A DNA stretch of 6,980 nt from Bacillota bacterium (GTDB lineage: Bacteria > Bacillota > UBA4882 > JAAYXC01): the NCBI GenBank assembly GCA_012516115.1, contig JAAYXC010000223.1, positions 1 to 6,980 of the forward strand, in the 5' to 3' direction. Made by a program: the position numbers and the translations under genes. The notes under the pieces are model-generated. The model searched no databases, was not told where the DNA came from, and saw nothing but the letters and a program-made list of their open reading frames with translations. Shown one piece after another: positions 1 through 6,102 of the stretch (position 1 is its first letter; every line of letters starts with the position of its first letter).

Positions 1-158
1 ATATCGCGGTGGGTCTTGTGCGAGGCGTACGCCGGCTGGCGGGGATAACAAAGAAGGATTCCAAGTCGACCGGGGTTGCATTAATTTTTCCCCGTCTACC
101 CGCCAAATTTAAGGCCTTTTTAGGGAGGAGATCCGAAAATCCCGTCGAATTAGATAAA
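1..158 (+). other. Upstream leader, possible tail of a preceding gene
   Basis: No complete gene is visible. Two + strand frames are open from the window edge: one ends at a TAA at 46-48 after 15 codons with GC-rich third positions (ending AYAGWRG), the other stays open to a TAA at 180-182 (59 codons, ending TTVSER). Either could be the C-terminus of an upstream gene, and I recognise neither. From about position 49 the DNA becomes more AT-rich, which favours the shorter tail followed by a non-coding leader. A weak hairpin can form between 68-75 and 90-96 (one bulged base, 14-nt loop), but its T-rich stretch lies in the loop rather than after the stem, so it is not a standard terminator. A Shine-Dalgarno-like AGGGAGGAG at 122-130 has no start codon at a usable distance. 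Confidence 0.3.
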
Positions 159-159
159 C

Positions 160-173
160 TGACAACGGTGTCA
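160..173. promoter_or_regulatory. Candidate LacI/CcpA-type operator, copy 1
   Basis: TGACAACGGTGTCA is an inverted repeat whose arms (CTGACA at 159-164, TGTCAG at 169-174) are perfect, with a central CG. It matches the cre consensus TGWAANCGNTNWCA at every defined position except the fourth. LacI/GalR-family regulators, including CcpA, bind palindromes with a central CG. A second copy with 11 of 14 identical bases lies at 228-241. Two AGATAAA direct repeats (152-158, 177-183) flank it. Its position upstream of a sugar-acid operon supports a role in substrate control or catabolite repression. The bound protein is inferred and its gene is not in this window. Confidence 0.5.
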
Positions 174-215
174 GAAAGATAAAGGATTTTTAAGGCAAGT
201 ATTCCGGTGTTTCTC

Positions 216-244
216 TTGACGAATTTGTGACATCGATGTCGAGA
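216..244 (+). promoter_or_regulatory. Weak candidate promoter for the operon
   Basis: TTGACG at 216-221 resembles a sigma-70/sigma-A -35 box. Seventeen bases further, 239-244 reads TCGAGA, a poor -10 match, so this is only a candidate. If real, the palindrome at 228-241 lies in the spacer and overlaps the -10 position, a typical repressor layout. Confidence 0.22.
228..241. promoter_or_regulatory. Candidate LacI-type operator, copy 2
   Basis: TGACATCGATGTCG contains a perfect 12-bp palindrome (GACATCGATGTC, 229-240) centred on CG. It matches operator copy 1 at 11 of 14 positions, giving a shared core TGACANCGNTGTC. The two centres are 68 bp apart. It ends 28 bp before the first start codon of the operon, where a bound repressor could block transcription initiation or early elongation. 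Confidence 0.5.
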
Positions 245-269
245 CGAAAAACCGTGGGGGTGTATCGAG

Positions 270-1046
270 TTGGAAGGATGTCCTCAGTCCCCGGCCCCTG
301 AACTGTTGGGCAAGAACGCCCTGGTCACCGGGGGCAGCAAAGGGATCGGCCGGGCGGTAGCCCTGGCCCTTGCCGCGCGCGGGGCGGACGTGATGGTGGT
401 CGGGCGCGACCGGGAAGATTTGCGATCGGTGTGTGAGGAGATTAACCGGCTCGGCCGGCAAGCCCGGGCCGCCTGTGTGGATGTCTCTTCCCGCGAAGAA
501 GTGGAACGCTTGGTAAACGAACTCGTCCCTGCCTTCGGCGGGGTCGACATATACGTCAACAACGCCGGGATCCCCGTCCTTAAACACCTCCTCGAGACTA
601 CCCCGGAAGAGATGGACCGGGTCCTGGACACCAATCTCAAAGGGGCCGTTTATTGCCTCACCGGAATCGCCCGGCGGATGCTCGAACAAGGTAGGGGTGG
701 ATGTATTATCGTTGTTACCTCCATCAATGCCTTGTGGCCCCTACCGGGCCAGGCCGTATATAGCGCGACCAAGGCTGCGCTGGAGGCGCTCGTGCGTTGC
801 CTGGCCGTGGACCTGGCCCCGGCCGGGATCAGGGTGAATTCGGTGGCCCCGGGCGCCATCCGGACTGCCATGAACAAGCATTTCACCCCCGAAGTTATCG
901 AGCGGCTGAACGCCCGCATCCCGCTGGGCCGGATCGGTGAGCCGGAAGACATCGGCGAGGTGGGGGCTTTTTTGGCCTCCGATGCCGCCCGTTACCTCAC
1001 CGGGTCCACCATCGTGGTCGACGGCGGGTATATGTTGCGGAAATAA
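270..1046 (+). CDS. Short-chain dehydrogenase/reductase (SDR)
   Basis: A 258-residue classical SDR oxidoreductase, expected to be cytosolic and to interconvert a hydroxyl and a keto group on a sugar or sugar acid. Visible landmarks are the Rossmann motif TGGSKGIG (residues 20-27), DV at 71-72, NNAG (97-100), structural Asn122, catalytic Ser151 and the YxxxK pair Tyr164/Lys168, plus the PG turn at 194-195. All catalytic residues are intact. Lys24 in the glycine motif and Arg46 after the second strand suggest NADP(H) preference, by family knowledge. The start is TTG: an in-frame stop lies at 228-230, and a GGGGGTG ribosome-binding-like site (256-262) sits 7 nt upstream. It is the first gene of the operon, 21 bp before the dehydratase. 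Similar SDRs act as gluconate 5-dehydrogenase or sugar dehydrogenases; the exact substrate is unknown. Confidence 0.94.
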   Translation: MEGCPQSPAPELLGKNALVTGGSKGIGRAVALALAARGADVMVVGRDREDLRSVCEEINRLGRQARAACVDVSSREEVERLVNELVPAFGGVDIYVNNAGIPVLKHLLETTPEEMDRVLDTNLKGAVYCLTGIARRMLEQGRGGCIIVVTSINALWPLPGQAVYSATKAALEALVRCLAVDLAPAGIRVNSVAPGAIRTAMNKHFTPEVIERLNARIPLGRIGEPEDIGEVGAFLASDAARYLTGSTIVVDGGYMLRK

Positions 1047-1067
1047 CCAGAATAGGAGGAATTATCG

Positions 1068-2255
1068 ATGCGTATAAGCGAAGTCAAGATGACCAGGGTC
1101 ACGTTGCCGATCGAGGCGCCGTTGCGGCATTCTTATGCCGTCCACCGCGCCTTTACGCGGACCGTGCTCGAGGTGCGGACGGACGAAGGGCTGGTCGGGC
1201 TCTCCGAGACGGCCGCCCCGCCGGAGGCCATCGAGCCGTTCGTGAACGTGTTACTGGGAGAAGACCCCTTCAACCAAGAACGGATCCGGATGAAGGTCTC
1301 CCAGCGGGGTTATTACTCGCGGCAGTGGCTCATCGCTTCGGCCTTTGAGATCGCCTGTTGGGATATTATCGGCAAGGCTTTCGGCGTGCCTCTTTATAAG
1401 CTTCTCGGCGGGAAGATGCGCGACCGGGTGCCGGTCGCGGCCTATCTCTTCTACCGTTATCCCAACGAAGAAGGCCGGGGCGGGGTGACGACCCCCGAAG
1501 AGATGGTGGCCCACTGCCTCGACCTGGTGGGCAAATACGGGTTCCGGACCATCAAACTCAAAGGGGGGGTTTTTGCGCCGGAACACGATATCGCGGTCAT
1601 TGCCGCTTTGCGGGAGGCGCTGGGCAAAGACTACCTGCTGCGGCTCGACCCGAACGCGGTCTGGACGGCCGAGACCGCCATCCGCGCCGGGTTGAAGCTC
1701 GAGGCCTACGACCTTGAGTATTATGAAGACCCCACCTGGGGCCTAGCCGGGATGGCTTCGGTGCGCAAACGGGTGCGCATTCCGCTTGCCACCAACATGT
1801 GTGTGATCGACTTCGACCACTTCGCCCCGGCGGTAGAACTGGGGGCAGTGGACATCATCCTAAGCGACCCCTGGTACTGGGGTGGGCTTCACAACACGAA
1901 GATCCTGGCCGGGATGTGCAAGACCTTCGGCCTCGGGATGGGGTTACATAGCGGCATCGAACTCGGCATCGGTCTTGCCGCCATGCTCCATGTGGCCGCG
2001 ACCATCCCGAACCTCCTCCATGCCATCGACGCCCATTACCATCATCTTAAAGACGACATCATCGTCGGCGGAAAACTCCAATACCAAGACGGCGCCATGG
2101 CCCCGCCGGAAGGGCCGGGACTCGGGGTCGAGCTCGACCGGGCGAAACTGGAGGAATACACGGAGAACTTCCGCCGCGCGCAGGCCAAGGCCGGCCGTGA
2201 TTACCGGCCCGACCCCCAGCGGCCTACCTGGTTTGCCATGTACCCCGGTTGGTAA
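1068..2255 (+). CDS. Acid-sugar dehydratase, mandelate racemase/enolase superfamily (glucarate dehydratase-like)
   Basis: A 395-residue enolase-superfamily protein with an N-terminal capping domain (about 1-125) and a TIM-barrel domain. Members abstract the proton alpha to a carboxylate; dehydratases turn aldonic or aldaric acids into 2-keto-3-deoxy acids. The KxK base motif is Lys163/Lys165, and metal ligands are Asp194 (in RLDPN), Glu220 (in YYEDP) and probably Asn243 (in ATNM). The His-Asp dyad is His294 with Asp267 (in SDPWYW). The Asn ligand, the DPxxW segment and the tail PEGPGLGVE resemble the glucarate dehydratase subgroup rather than muconate lactonising enzymes, but the substrate cannot be fixed from sequence. 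The ATG start has a strong AGGAGGA site at 1054-1060. It is followed after 18 bp by the UlaG-like gene. Confidence 0.93.
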   Translation: MRISEVKMTRVTLPIEAPLRHSYAVHRAFTRTVLEVRTDEGLVGLSETAAPPEAIEPFVNVLLGEDPFNQERIRMKVSQRGYYSRQWLIASAFEIACWDIIGKAFGVPLYKLLGGKMRDRVPVAAYLFYRYPNEEGRGGVTTPEEMVAHCLDLVGKYGFRTIKLKGGVFAPEHDIAVIAALREALGKDYLLRLDPNAVWTAETAIRAGLKLEAYDLEYYEDPTWGLAGMASVRKRVRIPLATNMCVIDFDHFAPAVELGAVDIILSDPWYWGGLHNTKILAGMCKTFGLGMGLHSGIELGIGLAAMLHVAATIPNLLHAIDAHYHHLKDDIIVGGKLQYQDGAMAPPEGPGLGVELDRAKLEEYTENFRRAQAKAGRDYRPDPQRPTWFAMYPGW

Positions 2256-2273
2256 GGGCAAGGAGGTGGCAGG

Positions 2274-3110
2274 ATGCTCGTTCCGGCGGTGGCGACGACC
2301 GTAGTCGATGCGCGGAGCGTGGCCCTATGGTGGCTCGGGCAGAGCGGCTTTGTCTTAAAGGGGCATCGGGTCACGGTTTATCTAGACCCTTATCTTTCTA
2401 CCCGGCTTGAGCGCCTCACCGCCTCCTCGCCCACGGCGCGGCATCTCCGGCTCTCGCCGATCCCGGTGGCACCGGAGGAGATAAAGGACGCGGACTACGT
2501 CTTCTGTTCCCACGACCACGGCGACCACCTCGACCCGGAGACCGTCTGTCCCATCGGCGCGGCTTCCCCGCAGGCCAAGTTCGTCGTGCCGCGGGCCGCC
2601 TTCTCTAAGATCGTGAATCTCGGCATCTTGCCGGAACGGGTCATCATTGTCGACGCCGGCGAGCGTCGCGAATTCGACGGGATCTGGTTCGTCGGCATCC
2701 CCGGCAAGCACAACGACTTCGACCGGACGCCGGAAGGGTATTATCCGTATCTCGGTTTCGTGATCGGGTTGGGCGAGGTCACGGTCTATCATGCCGGCGA
2801 TACGGTTTTCTACGATGGTCTGGCTTCATATCTGCGCGAATACTCCATCGACCTTGCCCTCCTCCCGATCAACGGCGGGGACCCCGACCGGGTGGCGCGT
2901 GGGTTCAAATCGAACTTGAACTATAAAGAGGCGGCGGATCTCGGGGTAGCCATCGGCGCCCGCGTCATCGTCCCCATGCACTACGGGATGTTCGCGATAA
3001 ACGACGAACGGGTGGAGAACTTCGTCGCCTACCTTACCGCTACTTATCCACACCAGAAATACCATCTGATGACCCTCGGCCGGAGGTTCATCTATACGAA
3101 GGATTCATGA
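2274..3110 (+). CDS. UlaG-like metallo-beta-lactamase-fold hydrolase (probable sugar lactonase)
   Basis: A 278-residue metallo-hydrolase of the beta-lactamase fold. The metal motif HDHGDH (80-85) is complete, with further ligands His173 and Asp176 (in YHAGDT) and His236 (in VPMHYG). The opening WLGQSGFVLK and YLDPYLS segments (20-42) resemble UlaG, the Mn-dependent L-ascorbate-6-phosphate lactonase, although this protein is shorter than E. coli UlaG (about 350 residues). No signal peptide is seen, so it should be cytosolic. Ascorbate transport or phosphotransferase genes are absent, so an ascorbate role is unlikely here. Between a dehydrogenase/dehydratase pair and an aldolase, opening of a sugar lactone is the natural inference. 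The ATG has an AGGAGGTG site (2261-2268) 5 nt upstream. A phosphodiesterase or other hydrolase role remains possible. Confidence 0.9.
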   Translation: MLVPAVATTVVDARSVALWWLGQSGFVLKGHRVTVYLDPYLSTRLERLTASSPTARHLRLSPIPVAPEEIKDADYVFCSHDHGDHLDPETVCPIGAASPQAKFVVPRAAFSKIVNLGILPERVIIVDAGERREFDGIWFVGIPGKHNDFDRTPEGYYPYLGFVIGLGEVTVYHAGDTVFYDGLASYLREYSIDLALLPINGGDPDRVARGFKSNLNYKEAADLGVAIGARVIVPMHYGMFAINDERVENFVAYLTATYPHQKYHLMTLGRRFIYTKDS

Positions 3111-3120
3111 AATCTTCGTA
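3095..3120 (+). other. Hairpin across the stop codon of the UlaG-like gene
   Basis: TACGAA (3095-3100) pairs with TTCGTA (3115-3120) and GATT (3102-3105) with AATC (3111-3114), with one bulged G at 3101 and the 5-nt loop CATGA. The loop contains the TGA stop. No T-run follows. The AGGAGG site of the next gene (3123-3128) starts 2 nt after the stem. It could act as an mRNA processing or stability element, or tune translation of the downstream aldolase gene. Confidence 0.4.
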
Positions 3121-3136
3121 ATAGGAGGAAGAAAAG

Positions 3137-3823
3137 GTGGAAATAGGGATAGAGGAGATGCGTCGGCGTTTCCTTAAAGTGGCCGCGGCTTCGGTCTATG
3201 ACGCGCTCGACGCGATGGGTTATGCGAACCAATGCCTGAGCCTGGAGATCAAGCCGGTCACGCCGACCTGCCATATCGCCGGTCCCGCCTTTACCATCAG
3301 GGGTTCGCGCGAACCGCGTTACGACGACGACCTCAAGCGGCCGCAGTTCGAAGACTTCGGGCTCTTTAAGGCCATGTATGACGGCTGTATCATCGTCATC
3401 AACGCCGAAGTGGACCGTTACTGCGGCCACTGGGGCGAGATGATGAGCTACAGCGCCAGGCAACACGGGGCCAAGGGCGTGGTAATCGACGGCGGGACGA
3501 GGGACCGGGAGGGCCTGATCGCCATCCCGGACTGGCCGGTCTTCGCCCGCTATACCACGCCGATCGAGTCCAAAAAAAGATGGCGCCCGCTGGAGTTCCA
3601 GGTCCCCATCTACGTTACCGGCACGCTCACGAGTCAGGTCAGGGTCAACCCCGGCGACTGGATCGTCGGTGACCCGGACGGGGTGATCGTGATCCCTAAA
3701 GAGATCGCCTATGAGGTCCTACTGGCCGTGGAAAAGATCGAGATCAACGAAGAAGGCACCCGCCGGGAGCTGGCCGCCGGCGTCCCGGTGGCCGAGGTCT
3801 ACCGCAAATACGGACGGATGTGA
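3137..3823 (+). CDS. RraA family protein, HMG/CHA aldolase-like
   Basis: A 228-residue member of the RraA / 4-hydroxy-4-methyl-2-oxoglutarate aldolase family (often mislabelled dimethylmenaquinone methyltransferase). Family enzymes are Mg-dependent class II aldolases or oxaloacetate decarboxylases that release pyruvate. Seen here are VYDALD (20-25), GEM at 100-102, and GGTRD at 119-123, giving the metal/substrate signature G-E-x20-R-D with Arg122 and Asp123. The C-terminal GDWIVGDPDGVIVIP segment (173-187) is typical of the catalytic members. The acidic residue usually three after that Asp is Gly126; Glu125 lies one residue earlier. The GTG start has AGGAGG at 3123-3128, 8 nt upstream. It sits 26 bp after the lactonase-like gene and 6 bp before the CBM9-like gene. 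Cleavage of the dehydratase product is inferred from context; regulation of RNase E is unlikely. Confidence 0.91.
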   Translation: MEIGIEEMRRRFLKVAAASVYDALDAMGYANQCLSLEIKPVTPTCHIAGPAFTIRGSREPRYDDDLKRPQFEDFGLFKAMYDGCIIVINAEVDRYCGHWGEMMSYSARQHGAKGVVIDGGTRDREGLIAIPDWPVFARYTTPIESKKRWRPLEFQVPIYVTGTLTSQVRVNPGDWIVGDPDGVIVIPKEIAYEVLLAVEKIEINEEGTRRELAAGVPVAEVYRKYGRM

Positions 3824-3829
3824 GCAACC

Positions 3830-4483
3830 ATGGAGACACTCCCCAAGCCTCTTGGCGAGCGGCCGGCCTACCCGTGCCGAAAAGTCATGACCGGGTTTCA
3901 TCTTGAAAAATGGCAAGATTCCGATTGGACCATCTACCCTGTTACCTCGCCTTTTATTTTGCTCGACGGGTCCGGCCCGGCCACCTACCAGACGAAAGTC
4001 AGGGCGGTCTGGACCCAGGATGCGTTATACGTCGCCTTCTGGTGCCACGATCCCGAGCCTTGGGCCACTTTTACCGAACGGGACGCCGATCTCTACGAAG
4101 AAGAAGTGGTCGAGGTCTTCTTAAACCCGTGGCCGGAGGATGAGACCTCTTATTTCGAGTTCGAGATCAACCCCCTCGGGACGCTCTTCGACGCGCGGAT
4201 CCATTGGACGCCCGGGGGGATCGAGGTCGACCGGCTTTGGGACTGTGCGGGTCTGGTCGGTGCCGTCCGGGCCGTCCCCGGCCTCGGCTGGCGGGCCGGA
4301 CTCCGAATCCCTTTTTATGGCCTGGGTTACCACCCGGCCCCCGGGGAGGTCTGGGCGGTGAATTTTTACCGCATCGAGCGCCGGCCGCGGGTTGAGTTTT
4401 CTTCGTGGGCGCCCATCTTAACCCGGCCGCCGAGTTTCCATTCGCCGTCTTCTTTCGGTCGTCTCAGGTTTACGGAGGGATGA
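3830..4483 (+). CDS. Stand-alone CBM9-like carbohydrate-binding protein
   Basis: A 217-residue protein resembling the carbohydrate-binding module family 9 fold, a beta-sandwich found on xylanases and in many stand-alone proteins of unknown role. Supporting segments are the aromatic-rich VWTQDALYVAFWCHD (60-74), the acidic EEEVVEVFLNP (90-100) and YFEFEINPLGT (108-118), and the later AVNFYRIER (176-184). Trp61, Tyr67 and Trp71 are candidates for sugar stacking or the core. No signal peptide, membrane segment or catalytic domain is visible, so it appears cytosolic and is not fused to an enzyme. No clear ribosome binding site precedes the ATG; with only 6 bp after the aldolase stop, translation is probably coupled. 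Its end overlaps the region of the GH3 start. The ligand is unknown. Confidence 0.82.
   Translation: METLPKPLGERPAYPCRKVMTGFHLEKWQDSDWTIYPVTSPFILLDGSGPATYQTKVRAVWTQDALYVAFWCHDPEPWATFTERDADLYEEEVVEVFLNPWPEDETSYFEFEINPLGTLFDARIHWTPGGIEVDRLWDCAGLVGAVRAVPGLGWRAGLRIPFYGLGYHPAPGEVWAVNFYRIERRPRVEFSSWAPILTRPPSFHSPSSFGRLRFTEG
4474..4479 (+). promoter_or_regulatory. Ribosome binding site deciding the GH3 start
   Basis: GGAGGG lies inside the last codons of the CBM9-like gene. Three in-frame ATGs follow at 4480, 4483 and 4489. The spacing is 0, 3 and 9 nt respectively, so 4489 is favoured, although the ATG at 4480 forms an ATGA overlap with the upstream stop and coupled re-initiation there is possible. 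Confidence 0.6.
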
Positions 4484-4488
4484 TGGGC

Positions 4489-6102
4489 ATGGCACCAAGC
4501 GACTGGGAATCCTTAAGCCTCCGGGAGAAGATCGGCCAGACGATGCTCATCAAGGTTACCCCGGAGTTGGTGCACTACTCGGAAGACGAGCTTGCCGCCT
4601 TTTTGACCTTCTTTCCGGTAGGGGGGATCTTCCTTTGTCGGGAAGGGTTAGAGGATGCGGCCGGTGACCGGGAGCGCGTGGCCGGTTTTATTACGCGATG
4701 CCGGCGCGTGACCAAAACCCCGCTTCTTTTCGCGGCGGACATGGAGAACGGTTGCCATTCGTTGGCCGAAGACGTCCCGCCGCTCCCCTCACTGATGGCA
4801 CTGGGGGCGACCGGCGACCCGGAACTCGCCTATGCCTACGGCCGTTCGATCGCCCTCGGCGCGCGGTCGCTCGGGATCGATCTGGCCCTCTCCCCGGTGG
4901 CGGACCTCAATTTAAACCCGCTTAACCCCATCACCAACATCCGCTCCATCGGCGACGATCCGGAAGCGGCGGTAAAATTGCTTACCGCGCTCGTCCGCGG
5001 GATGCAGGAGGAGGGTCTGGCCGCCACGGCCAAGCACTTCCCTGGCGATGGGGTCGACTATCGGGACCAGCACCTTGTGACCACGGCCAATTCGCTTTCT
5101 TGGGAGGACTGGCAGCGCAAACACGGGGCGGTCTTTCGCGCCTTAATCGAAGCCGAGGTGGAGACGGTCATGACCGGGCACATCAGCCTGCCGGCCCGCC
5201 AGACGCCGACGAAAGAAGGCCGTTATCTTCCCGCCACCCTCTCGCCCGAGTTAACCACCGGCCTGCTCAAGGGAGAGATGGGTTTTCGGGGGGTGGTGAT
5301 CTCCGATGCCTTGGACATGGGGGGGTTCCTTAAATGGTACGGCCGGGAGCGCGGCGAGATCGAGTGTTTCCTGGCCGGGACCGATATGCTCCTCTGGCCG
5401 GGCCTCGGATATTTCGACGCGATGGAACAGGCGATTTCTGAGGGCAAAGTCCCGAGGGAACGCCTGGAGGAGGCCCTCGCGCGGATCCGGCGTCTCAAGG
5501 AGCGGCTCGGCCTCTTCGGCGCGGGCCGGGAGGCGAAGGAGCTTACCGAAGGCGAGAGGGAGTATATAGAGGAGACGGCGGCCGAGGTGGCCCAAAGGAG
5601 CCTGACCCTGGTATGCGACCGGAAGGGGTTCCTTCCCCTTCACCGATGTAAAGGGCGGAAAGCCCTATTGATAGTGGTATCGGCCGAGGAGGGCGCCTTG
5701 GCGGAGATGTCCGTATTTAAAGAGGAACTCGCGGCGCGTGGCCTGGTGGTCGAAGCCAGATGGAACATCCGCCCGGCCGAACTGGAAACCGTCCACGGCG
5801 GTTATGATTTAATCTTTTACGCTCTAGCCGGCCGGCCGCATGCACCGCGGGGCCCCCTGAGCTACTCCGGTCCGGCCGCGGACAGTATCTGGGCTGCCTT
5901 AAGCTACGGCGCCGAGAAGTCGATCGTGGTCTCGTTCGGTTCCCCTTATTACTATGGCGAATACTTCGAGCCGGCCGAGGTTTATATTAACGCTTATTCC
6001 GCTGCTCCGGCCACCCAAAAAGCGGTGGCCAGGGCGATTTTCGGCGAGATCGGTTTTCCCGGCCGGTCGCCGGTAAAGATTGGATTAGAAAAAGGCTTTT
6101 AA
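4489..6102 (+). CDS. Glycoside hydrolase family 3, beta-N-acetylhexosaminidase (NagZ) type
   Basis: A two-domain GH3 enzyme, 537 residues from the chosen ATG. The N-terminal barrel starts LSLREKIGQ and carries ADMENG (83-88), the loop KHFPGDG (182-188) ending in Asp193-x-His195, and the nucleophile segment VVISDALDMGG with Asp273. The Asp-x-His dyad serves as acid/base in NagZ-type GH3 enzymes and is absent from ordinary beta-glucosidases, so N-acetylhexosaminidase or a related hexosaminide-cleaving activity is likely. A smaller C-terminal alpha/beta domain (about 372-537) follows. No signal peptide is seen, so cytosolic trimming of imported oligosaccharides or cell-wall fragments fits. An in-frame GTG at 4405 would add 28 residues but overlaps the upstream gene by 79 bases and is unlikely. 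Some His-containing GH3 enzymes act as phosphorylases, which cannot be excluded. Confidence 0.92.
   Translation: MAPSDWESLSLREKIGQTMLIKVTPELVHYSEDELAAFLTFFPVGGIFLCREGLEDAAGDRERVAGFITRCRRVTKTPLLFAADMENGCHSLAEDVPPLPSLMALGATGDPELAYAYGRSIALGARSLGIDLALSPVADLNLNPLNPITNIRSIGDDPEAAVKLLTALVRGMQEEGLAATAKHFPGDGVDYRDQHLVTTANSLSWEDWQRKHGAVFRALIEAEVETVMTGHISLPARQTPTKEGRYLPATLSPELTTGLLKGEMGFRGVVISDALDMGGFLKWYGRERGEIECFLAGTDMLLWPGLGYFDAMEQAISEGKVPRERLEEALARIRRLKERLGLFGAGREAKELTEGEREYIEETAAEVAQRSLTLVCDRKGFLPLHRCKGRKALLIVVSAEEGALAEMSVFKEELAARGLVVEARWNIRPAELETVHGGYDLIFYALAGRPHAPRGPLSYSGPAADSIWAALSYGAEKSIVVSFGSPYYYGEYFEPAEVYINAYSAAPATQKAVARAIFGEIGFPGRSPVKIGLEKGF

Noticed and set aside
68..96. Terminator hairpin for an upstream gene
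   Set aside because: The stem has a bulge and a 14-nt loop, and the T-rich run is inside the loop rather than after the stem.
171..689. Long open frame on the - strand opposite the SDR gene
   Set aside because: It overlaps a gene with complete SDR motifs, shows no recognisable domain, and such antisense frames are common in GC-rich coding DNA.
1882..2304. 140-codon + strand frame inside the dehydratase and UlaG-like genes
   Set aside because: It is a shifted frame of conserved enolase-superfamily sequence, rich in Arg/Pro/Ser as expected for a shadow frame, with no domain.
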